A program made the translations under genes and the position numbers. A stretch of DNA of 12,929 nt from an uncultured Oscillospiraceae bacterium (GTDB taxonomy: Bacteria; Bacillota; Clostridia; Oscillospirales; Ruminococcaceae): positions 1 to 12,929 of the forward strand of contig CAJTSZ010000009.1 of the NCBI GenBank assembly GCA_910578755.1, given 5' to 3'. Shown in pieces: positions 1-5,816 of this stretch (position 1 is the first letter of the stretch; the number at the start of each line of letters is the position of its first letter). The notes below the pieces were generated by a model. It was not told the origin of the DNA. It made no database searches and saw only the letters and a list, made by a program, of their open reading frames with translations.

Positions 1-103
1 TGGTATAATTGGCGGTTTCGCCGGTTGCAACAGCTGGCAACGCCAGCGGGGGCGAGGCGAACGCCACTTGAAATATAATAACGGCTTTGCCGTTATTATA
101 CCA
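1..103. repeat. Palindromic repeat unit A (MITE/REP-like)
   Basis: The unit begins with TGGTATAATTGGC (1-13) and ends with a 31-nt block (71-101) that recurs exactly in unit B. The block contains a perfect 12-bp stem with a TTT loop (74-85 / 89-100). The outer ends are inverted copies of each other: TGGTATAAT at 1-9 and ATTATACCA at 95-103. The interior adds two small hairpins, GGCG/CGCC and GCTGGC/GCCAGC. It encodes nothing. The window starts at the unit's first base, so the true left end may lie outside. I infer a non-autonomous palindromic element; no family is recognised. Confidence 0.75.
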
Positions 104-121
104 TGAACACAGCGTGTGAAA

Positions 122-207
122 TGGTATAATTGGCTATGGGGCAGTGAGCAAAGCGAACATTTTGCCCCAGCCATCAAAATATAATAACGGCTTTGCCGTT
201 ATTATAC
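122..207. repeat. Palindromic repeat unit B (second copy)
   Basis: This shares the 13-nt left end (122-134) and the 31-nt right block (177-207, perfect stem 180-191 / 195-206) with unit A, but has a different interior. That interior is itself an imperfect inverted repeat: TGGCTATGGGGCA (131-143) against TGCCCCAGCCA further right. The right tip continues as CTATAC instead of the CCA seen in unit A. Conserved ends around a variable interior fit a mobilised or recombined small repeat better than a simple tandem duplication. Confidence 0.75.
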
Positions 208-251
208 TATACTTTTGCCCTAAATGGTATTGTCTTTTGGAAGTGTTTGAG

Positions 252-301
252 CAACGCCCGAACCTGTCCTTCCCTTTGGACAGGTTCGGGCGTTGTTTTT
301 T
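252..301 (+). terminator. Strong intrinsic terminator, 18-bp stem
   Basis: A perfect 18-bp stem (252-269 / 278-295) with an 8-nt loop is followed on the plus strand by six T residues (296-301), a textbook intrinsic terminator for transcription arriving from the left. The T run overlaps the minus-strand hydrolase stop codon (300-302), so the same stem also lies directly behind that gene. On the minus strand no T run follows it, so termination there is less certain. Confidence 0.85.
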
Positions 302-1012
302 ACAGCCACTTTTCTAAAAAAGCCATTAAAACATGTTTTTCCAAGGGCTCGCTATGGCCGGGAACTGCAACGGTAAAATCCAATGCTGCCAAAGCATCCT
401 GGAGTTGTTTTGTTTTTTCCAAATCCCTGTAGTGGTTGTTATAAAAATCATCCCCATAAATATCCCCAATAAATATAACCTTTTCCTCCGGGACACAAGC
501 AACCACAGAGTCATCGCTGTGGACGGAGGGAAGCTGAATACAGCGGCAGGTAATGCCGCCGCAATTTAAGGCCAGTTCCCTGTTTTCCATAACACGGTTT
601 GGCAAAGCCACCGTAATTTCTTCAGTGTTTTTATATTCCGCACAAATATGCTCGTGGGCAAATGGAATTTCCTCCCCGCTTTCCAGCCGGCTTTCCATGG
701 AGGCTGCGTCCCAGCGCCAGCCTGCCCGCCGCTGCAGCTGCCGGGCAGTTTCCCTGCTGGCAATGGTTTCACTGGGCAGGGCGTGCATGGCAAAGGTATG
801 GTCCCAGTGCCAGTGGGTTATAACACAATATTTGGGTCGGGGCATCCCAGATACTTCCAGGTCCTGTTGGTACTCCCCGCTGTGGCGCGGGGAATTCCCT
901 GCATCCACCATAACGGCAAAATCTTCCCCTAAAATATACCCTAAAACAGGGCGGTCGGTTGCCGGGTTACATAGAGTATAAAAATGTGGTCCGAAAATTT
1001 TTTAAGTTCCAT
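300..1012 (-). CDS. Metallo-beta-lactamase-fold hydrolase, 5' frameshift
   Basis: This is a metal-dependent hydrolase of the MBL superfamily; its substrate cannot be read from sequence. The open frame from ATG at 911 (203 aa) shows the HxHxDH metal motif in THWHWDHTF, a third His in PSVHSDDS, the bridging Asp in FIGDIYGDD and a late His in VPGHSEP. The family's first beta strands lie upstream: the same frame continues through YTLCNPATDRPVLGY with no usable start codon. ATG at 1012, preceded by AAGGGG, opens another frame reading MELKKFSDHIF. One extra base in the A5 run (980-984) would join them into a protein of about 237 aa. So the gene is frameshifted, by error or mutation. It follows the methyltransferase gene by 27 nt and is probably co-transcribed. 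Confidence 0.85.
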
Positions 1013-1016
1013 ATAT

Positions 1017-1022
1017 CCCCTT
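1017..1022 (-). promoter_or_regulatory. RBS AAGGGG that places the hydrolase start
   Basis: On the minus strand AAGGGG sits 4 nt before ATG 1012. It is the only good ribosome binding site at this end of the gene. It supports a start about 100 nt upstream of the first ATG in the long frame, and thus supports the frameshift reading. Confidence 0.6.
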
Positions 1023-1039
1023 ATTCTGTTACAAGGGTA

Positions 1040-1799
1040 TTATTCTTTTACTGCTTTGGTTGCTATGTAGGCTGGGGCATTTAGCTGGTGCAGCCTGCCT
1101 TCGCCGGTGGTATCGTGGTAAATATCCTTCAGCACAAAGCCTGCTTTCAGCTGGCCGCCAATTTGTTCCTCTATGGTATGGGAAAACTGGATGCCGTCGT
1201 CGTTTTCCAAACACTCCTGGTACAGCTTGGGGTCCTTTAAGGGGTTAAAGGGAAGGGGGTATTTTAGGTTGCCGTCATCATCAAAAAGATAAACAAAGCC
1301 GCCATTATCCATGCCTGCCAGCAGGATGCCGCCTTTTTTAAGCACCCGGTAACATTCCCGCCAAATGGGGTACACATCCTCCACATAGCAGTTGGAAACG
1401 GGATGGAAAATAAGGTCAAAGCTTTCGTCCCCAAAGGGGAGGGGCTTTGTCATATCTGCCTGTACCAGGTTAATTTTGTAATTTTCCCTGCTTGCCACCA
1501 GCTCCTCACTTTCCAGTTGGGCGGGGGAATAATCCAGCACGGTGCATTGAGCCCCCAAAGCTGTAAAAATAGGCATTTGCTGCCCGCCGCCGCTGGCCAG
1601 CCCCAACACCTTAGCCCCCTGCATTGGCGGGAACCAAGCCTTTGGCACAGGTTTTGTGGGAGTAAGCAAAACGGACCATTCCCCCTGCTGGGCCTTTGCA
1701 AAAACTTCATGGCTAATGGGTTTGCCCCATTCCCAGCCTTCTTTAAATCCAGCTGCCAATAAACTCCATGTTTATGTCTGTATAACTTTTCTCTGTCAT
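1040..1799 (-). CDS. Class I SAM-dependent methyltransferase, 5' frameshift
   Basis: This is a Rossmann-fold methyltransferase using S-adenosylmethionine; the substrate is unknown. The long open frame begins only at a TTG (1759, 239 aa). It shows the glycine-rich motif I as VLGLASGGG (residues 51-59), the motif II acidic residue in VLDYS (74-78), ADMTKPLPF (102-110) and FDLIFHP (114-120). The opening GWEWGKPISHE belongs to a type common in Clostridia, whose N-terminus is normally longer. ATG at 1799 opens the adjacent frame as MTEKSYTDINMEFIGSW and then meets a stop. Removing one base near 1745-1747 would give IGSWIKEGWEWGKP without interruption, for about 252 aa. I infer that the gene carries a single-base insertion or an assembly error. 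No convincing promoter was found. Confidence 0.85.
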
Positions 1800-1861
1800 T
1801 TTCCCGCCTGCTTTCTTTTACTATTTCCTTTTGGCCTTTCCTTTTTGAAAATGGCCAATTT

Positions 1862-1905
1862 AAAATAACAGCCCCAATGAAAGCGTTTTTTCATGGGGCT
1901 GTTTT
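1862..1905 (-). terminator. Intrinsic terminator after the lipoprotein gene
   Basis: The stem AACAGCCCC (1867-1875) pairs with GGGGCTGTT (1895-1903) and extends by ATGA/TCAT past one bulged A, around a 10-nt loop. On the minus strand it is followed by ATTTTAAATT, a fair T tract, and begins about 18 nt after the lipoprotein stop. The plus-strand reading also has TTTTA after the stem. It separates the lipoprotein transcript from the methyltransferase-hydrolase pair. Confidence 0.75.
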
Positions 1906-1922
1906 ATACTCCTTAAAAAGGA

Positions 1923-2993
1923 TTAGCCAAGGGTAATGCCTTCCGGCAGGTATTTATCAATGGCTTTTTGGTTGTATTCAATTTCCAGGCTCTGGGCGTA
2001 CTGAGCGATATATTCCTGGAATTCCTCGGACTTTAATTCCTCCAAAATCCTGGTGGACATTGCTTCAAAATCTGCCGGATCCGCCATGGGGTCCGCTTTA
2101 TAAACAATAGCGAAGTAGGTGTCGGTTTCAACAAGGGTAGGCTGGTTCATTGGGCCGTCCTTTAAAAAGGTGATAATTTCCGGCGGAACCTGCTCGTTAT
2201 TTAAGTCCACCAGGCCAAAGATTTTTTGGCCCTCCTCCACTGTTTGGCCCTGGGCTGCTTTATATTCGTTAACAAGGTTTTGGAATGCTTCCTCGGTGGT
2301 AATATCCTTGGCGCGGAGCATCCATTCGTCTGCGCTGGATTTGGCAGCAGTCAAGGCGGTATTTTCTATTTCTTTAGCCATTTGCTTTTCTTCCTCTGTG
2401 GCGTTTTCCGCTACTTGGGATTTTTCCGGCTTACCAAAGGTAAACAGGCCTGCTTTTGCATATTGTTCCTGGTATTTTGTTTTAACTTCTTCTGTGGGAA
2501 CTGCCTTTTCCCCGCCTTCCCCGTAAAGGGCTAGGAAAATTTTCTCGGAAAGGGCTGCTGCTTGGGAAAGCATTTCTACGGATTTTTTAGCAATGCCGTT
2601 TCTTTCGTACAGGGAGCCCTGCTGGTTCCATGTGGCGTCAACGGCATCCTTAATTTCTTTCTTTTCTTCCTCGGTTAAGGTGATGCCCATTTCTTCCGCC
2701 TTGGACATAAGGGCTATGGTAGAGGTTACGTTTTCTTTGGCGGTTTCCTGAATCATTTCGCTGATGGTTTTGCCGCTTTCACCGGTTTCGCTGAGCACAG
2801 CTTTATCGTTGCCGCCAACCATCAGCATGACATTGTAATAGTCCTGAAGCATACCGGTAAGGTACACCCCTACAGGGATTTCCAGGTCGCCGCAGCGGGC
2901 GATCCATTTGGTATTGGAAAAGGAACAGCCTGCAAAGGAAAGGGTCATTACCGCGGCAAGGCAGGCAGCCCCCAACTTTTTATAAAACTTCAT
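1923..2993 (-). CDS. PrsA/SurA-like lipoprotein (foldase-type)
   Basis: This is probably an exported, membrane-anchored folding factor acting outside the cytoplasm. The start at 2993 (356 aa) is chosen over an upstream ATG because AGGAGG precedes it and because it puts a classic lipoprotein signal first: basic MKFYKK, a hydrophobic stretch (8-20), and FAGC with the lipidated Cys at 23. The mature part is acidic, helical and rich in Glu/Lys, like the SurA_N/PrsA chaperone domain. Its middle resembles clostridial peptidylprolyl isomerase-annotated proteins, but I see no clear parvulin catalytic core, so isomerase activity is doubtful. In many Clostridia a PrsA-like gene follows mfd; here a membrane protein gene and a 500-nt spacer intervene. 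A promoter at 3357-3385 would give it a roughly 355-nt leader. Confidence 0.7.
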   Translation of the reverse strand: MKFYKKLGAACLAAVMTLSFAGCSFSNTKWIARCGDLEIPVGVYLTGMLQDYYNVMLMVGGNDKAVLSETGESGKTISEMIQETAKENVTSTIALMSKAEEMGITLTEEEKKEIKDAVDATWNQQGSLYERNGIAKKSVEMLSQAAALSEKIFLALYGEGGEKAVPTEEVKTKYQEQYAKAGLFTFGKPEKSQVAENATEEEKQMAKEIENTALTAAKSSADEWMLRAKDITTEEAFQNLVNEYKAAQGQTVEEGQKIFGLVDLNNEQVPPEIITFLKDGPMNQPTLVETDTYFAIVYKADPMADPADFEAMSTRILEELKSEEFQEYIAQYAQSLEIEYNQKAIDKYLPEGITLG

Positions 2994-3004
2994 CTTAATT
3001 TGGT

Positions 3005-3010
3005 CCTCCT
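3005..3010 (-). promoter_or_regulatory. RBS AGGAGG that places the lipoprotein start
   Basis: On the minus strand AGGAGG lies 11 nt before ATG 2993. The spacing is long but workable. It argues against the in-frame ATG at 3071, which has no such site and would bury the lipoprotein signal sequence 26 residues in. Confidence 0.65.
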
Positions 3011-3108
3011 GTTTTTTGTTTACTTTTTCCATGTTTTCTATCGTTTGACAAGGGTTAACACGGTTTTTCAAGGTTAAATCACCTGGCTATGGCATTTTTT
3101 GAGCTGTT

Positions 3109-3182
3109 TTTGGAGTTTTGCAACATACGAAATCTACACGTTGCGCAAAAGACCAGCTACCAGTTCTGCGAAAAACTCCAAA
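3109..3182. repeat. 11-bp inverted repeat enclosing 52 nt
   Basis: TTTGGAGTTTT (3109-3119) is the exact reverse complement of AAAACTCCAAA (3172-3182). Just inside, GCAAC (3120-3124) can pair with GTTGC (3140-3144), so the interior is structured too. It lies in the presumed lipoprotein leader. It may be part of the same palindromic element family as 3201-3278, or an RNA structure. Confidence 0.55.
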
Positions 3183-3200
3183 GGACCTGCCAGTGTTCAT

Positions 3201-3278
3201 AAATAGGGGCTGGCAAGGCCGCAGGATGCAGGCGGGCTGACGCCCGCCAAAGCCGAGAACGCAGTTCAGCCCCTATTT
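3201..3278. repeat. Palindromic element with 12-bp terminal inverted repeats
   Basis: AAATAGGGGCTG (3201-3212) and CAGCCCCTATTT (3267-3278) are exact inverted copies. Inside is a GC-rich hairpin, GGCGGGC (3231-3237) with GCCCGCC (3242-3248). The right arm has an alternative partner, because GCCCCT (3269-3274) also pairs with AGGGGC (3279-3284). The 12-mer appears a third time at 3488-3499. Whether this is a dispersed repeat or a leader RNA structure cannot be settled from one window. Confidence 0.65.
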
Positions 3279-3356
3279 AGGGGCGCGGGCAGGCGGGTTT
3301 ACCCTTGTTAAGCGATGGTTAGCTTAAACGTGCAAAAAAAGCACAATTTATTAGGT

Positions 3357-3385
3357 ATTGTACACTATTTTTTCTGAAAAGTAAA
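3357..3385 (-). promoter_or_regulatory. Candidate sigma-A promoter for the lipoprotein gene
   Basis: On the minus strand TTTACT (-35, 3385-3380) and TACAAT (-10, 3362-3357) are separated by exactly 17 nt within an AT-rich patch. Transcription would start near 3350 and cross the palindromic element before reaching the lipoprotein start at 2993. This is read from sequence only. Confidence 0.5.
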
Positions 3386-3493
3386 CTAACAAAATGTTAA
3401 CGGTGGTTTTTTTGCGGGGGAGCAAGCCCCGCGCCTGATTTTTGTAGGGCCTACAGTTCCACAAGACAAGGATCGCCACAGGGGCGGCAGCCC

Positions 3494-4057
3494 CTATTTT
3501 CCTATGTGTACGGTTGCCGTTTCCCAGCCACCAGCGCCATCGGCAACGGTCAGGGTTACAGCGTTCCCCTGCCAGGTGAGCTCATATTGCCCGGCGCAAA
3601 TGGGGCAGTAGCCGTCGTCGGTGATAATCTCCTTCCCATAGCGGATGAGGAAAGGGTTCACCCGTTCATGAATATGCACTTTCCCGGCAATCGGGCTGAT
3701 ATTTTCTGTCACCACAATGGTATACTTCCCGTCCGGCGAGGTGAAGGTATGGCGGCACTCGCCCTGATGGAAAAAGGTACAGGTAAAGTTCCAGCACCAT
3801 ACCAGGGCTATTATACCAAGGGCGGCAGCAGCCAGCGCCAGCTTATTTGTCCATCGTTTTTCCGTTTCCCGGTAGTGAAGGATTGCCAAAGCAATGACGC
3901 ATACCGCCCCAAGCCGGTTCAACACCTGCTGTATGGCGAAGGGCGTCCCTTCTGTTCCAAGGAGCACATCATAATTCTGCACCCAAATTGCAAATACCAC
4001 CCAGGGGAACACCAGCCACAGCCCCAGGTAAGCATACAGCCATTTTTTCCACTTCAT
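3494..4057 (-). CDS. Small three-TM membrane protein with C-terminal exposed domain
   Basis: The function is unknown. The start at 4057 (187 aa) is chosen because it begins MKWKKWLYAYL at the edge of the first membrane segment, and longer readings run back into mfd. Three hydrophobic segments are visible at about 6-26, 43-62 and 72-92. A roughly 90-residue, beta-rich C-terminal part follows, with SPDGKY (107-112), a CPIC pair (151-154) and a closing LTVADGAGGWE stretch. The layout resembles uncharacterised Gram-positive proteins with an extracytoplasmic 'SPDGKY' domain (DUF5412-like at best, a guess). It starts 28 nt after the mfd stop and probably depends on that transcript. It separates mfd from the PrsA-like gene. 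Its stop codon overlaps a copy of a 12-mer repeat. Confidence 0.75.
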   Translation of the reverse strand: MKWKKWLYAYLGLWLVFPWVVFAIWVQNYDVLLGTEGTPFAIQQVLNRLGAVCVIALAILHYRETEKRWTNKLALAAAALGIIALVWCWNFTCTFFHQGECRHTFTSPDGKYTIVVTENISPIAGKVHIHERVNPFLIRYGKEIITDDGYCPICAGQYELTWQGNAVTLTVADGAGGWETATVHIGK

Positions 4058-4085
4058 CCTTATGCTGCCTTTCCGCCGTATTCGG

Positions 4086-5816
4086 TTAAACGGCTTCCTC
4101 CATAGCCCCCAATGCCAGGGACATGGTATCTGTTGGTTTTTCCCCGGGGGCAATGCGCACGGCTAAGTAAGGCTTGCTGCCGGCGTTCACCATAACCCTG
4201 CCCTTTAGGCGGGAGGCCAGCAAGCTGGCCCGCTGCATATCAAAGGCTTCTTGGCGGAAAATAAGGCTGTCCCCCTTTTGGGAAATTTCGCACACGCCCA
4301 TGCGGGCGGCGGTGTTGCGCAGCAGGGAAACATCCACCAGGCCCTTTACCGCCTCCGGCGGGTCGCCAAAACGGTCGATCAGCTCGTCCAGCACATCCAG
4401 GGCGTCGGCCTTGGTTTCAATAGAAGCAATTTTTTTGTAAATATCAATGCGCTGGGCCAAGTCCTCAATGTATTTTTCCGGGATATGGGCCCCAATGCGC
4501 ACATCCACCAAACATTCCTCCGCCTTGTGGGCCACAGGCTCGCCCCGGCCGGCGGCAACCGCCTCGGAAAGGAGCTTCAGGTACATTTCGTAACCCACAG
4601 CCTCCATGTGGCCATGCTGCTGGGCGCCTAAAATATTGCCTGCCCCCCTAATTTCCAAGTCCCGCATGGCAATGCGGAAGCCGGAACCAAAGGTGGTAAA
4701 TTCCCGAATGGCCTCCAGCCGCTTTGTGGCCACATCCGTAAGGGCCTTGCCCCTGGTTACCGTAAGGTAGGCAAAGGCCCGGCGGCTGGACCGCCCCACC
4801 CTGCCCCGTATTTGGTACAGCTGGGAAAGGCCCAGGCGGTCGGCGTCCTCTATAATTAAGGTGTTGCAGTTGCTGATATCCACGCCGGTTTCAATAATGG
4901 TGGTACACACCAGCACGTCTACCTCGTGCTCCAGCATTTTTTTCCACACCTTGGAAAGCTGTTCCTCGCTCATTTTGCCGTGGGCCGTAACAATGCGGGC
5001 CTCCGGCACAAACTGGGCCAGCTGGGCGGCGCAGTGGTCAATATTTTCCACCCTGTTGTGCAAATAAAACACCTGGCCGCCCCGGCGCAGCTCCTTGCGG
5101 ATTGCCTGGGCCAAAATGCCCCAGTCGTGCTCCATAACATAGGTTTGCACCGGCTGGCGGTCCTGGGGGGCCTCGTCAATGGTGGACATATCCCGTATGC
5201 CGGACATAGCCATATTCAGCGTACGGGGAATGGGCGTTGCGGAAAGGGTGAGCACATCCACATTGTTGCGCATTTCCTTAAATTTTTCCTTATGGGCCAC
5301 GCCAAAGCGCTGCTCCTCGTCAATAATGCACAGGCCAAGGTCCTTAAACCTTACATCCTTTTGCACAAGGCGGTGGGTGCCAATAACAATATCGATTTGC
5401 CCCCGGCGCAGTTCTTCCAGCACCTGTTCCGATTCCCTTTGGTTGCGAAAGCGGGAAAGCAGGTCCACCTTTACGGGGAAGCCCTCCATACGGCTGCGGA
5501 AGGTTTGGTAATGCTGCCACGCCAGTATGGTGGTGGGTACCAGCACGGCGCACTGCTTGCCCTCCATAACGCACTTAAAGGCGGCCCGGATGGCAACCTC
5601 TGTTTTGCCAAAGCCAACGTCGCCGCAAAGCAGGCGGTCCATGGGGGTGCTGCGCTCCATATCCCGCTTAATTTCATCAATACAGCGCAGCTGGTCGTCG
5701 GTTTCATCGTAGGGGAAGCGGCGTTCAAAATCCGCCTGCCAGTCCGTATCCTCCCCAAAGGCATAGCCCTTGGCCTCCATGCGCTTGGCATATAATTTAA
5801 TCAGTTCGTCGGCCAT
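4086..5816 (-). CDS. mfd: Mfd, C-terminal part (translocase), split by frameshift
   Basis: This is the motor half of the transcription-repair coupling factor, which uses ATP to push RNA polymerase stalled at DNA damage and recruits UvrA. The RecG-like helicase lobes are complete: Walker A GDVGFGKT (65-72), DEEQRFG (166-172), SATPIPRTL (192-200), TTIIETGVDI (305-314) and QIRGRVGRS (335-343). RGAGNILG (390-397) and the C-terminal TRCF domain follow. Numbering is from the ATG at 5816, but the conserved sequence starts earlier in this frame: EWSKTRARVKKAVKDM lies upstream and the frame opens only after a stop at 5873-5871. It overlaps the N-terminal part by 20 nt in another frame. The ATG has only AAAGG two bases away, so independent translation would be poor. 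Together the halves give about 1,150 aa, normal for Mfd. Confidence 0.95.
   Translation of the reverse strand: MADELIKLYAKRMEAKGYAFGEDTDWQADFERRFPYDETDDQLRCIDEIKRDMERSTPMDRLLCGDVGFGKTEVAIRAAFKCVMEGKQCAVLVPTTILAWQHYQTFRSRMEGFPVKVDLLSRFRNQRESEQVLEELRRGQIDIVIGTHRLVQKDVRFKDLGLCIIDEEQRFGVAHKEKFKEMRNNVDVLTLSATPIPRTLNMAMSGIRDMSTIDEAPQDRQPVQTYVMEHDWGILAQAIRKELRRGGQVFYLHNRVENIDHCAAQLAQFVPEARIVTAHGKMSEEQLSKVWKKMLEHEVDVLVCTTIIETGVDISNCNTLIIEDADRLGLSQLYQIRGRVGRSSRRAFAYLTVTRGKALTDVATKRLEAIREFTTFGSGFRIAMRDLEIRGAGNILGAQQHGHMEAVGYEMYLKLLSEAVAAGRGEPVAHKAEECLVDVRIGAHIPEKYIEDLAQRIDIYKKIASIETKADALDVLDELIDRFGDPPEAVKGLVDVSLLRNTAARMGVCEISQKGDSLIFRQEAFDMQRASLLASRLKGRVMVNAGSKPYLAVRIAPGEKPTDTMSLALGAMEEAV

Larger units (their letters stand above)
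2994..3493. other. 500-nt gene-free stretch with repeats and a promoter
   Basis: No credible coding frame occurs here. From left to right it holds the lipoprotein ribosome binding site, an 11-bp inverted repeat (3109-3119 / 3172-3182), a 78-nt palindromic element (3201-3278), a minus-strand promoter (3357-3385), a GC hairpin (GCGGGG 3414-3419 / CCCCGC 3427-3432) and a second copy of a 12-mer running into the neighbouring stop codon. If the promoter is used, most of this is the untranslated leader of the lipoprotein mRNA. Confidence 0.6.

Noticed and set aside
1..207. Short repeats as a CRISPR array
   Set aside because: There are only two units, with palindromic ends and no regular repeat-spacer length, and no cas genes nearby.
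3414..3432. GC hairpin as terminator of the membrane protein gene
   Set aside because: On the minus strand the stem is followed by A residues, not T residues, so it lacks the intrinsic terminator signature.
4926..5795. 289-aa open frame on the plus strand opposite mfd
   Set aside because: It is fully antisense to strongly conserved helicase motifs, and its composition looks like the reverse of GC-biased codons; no domain is seen.
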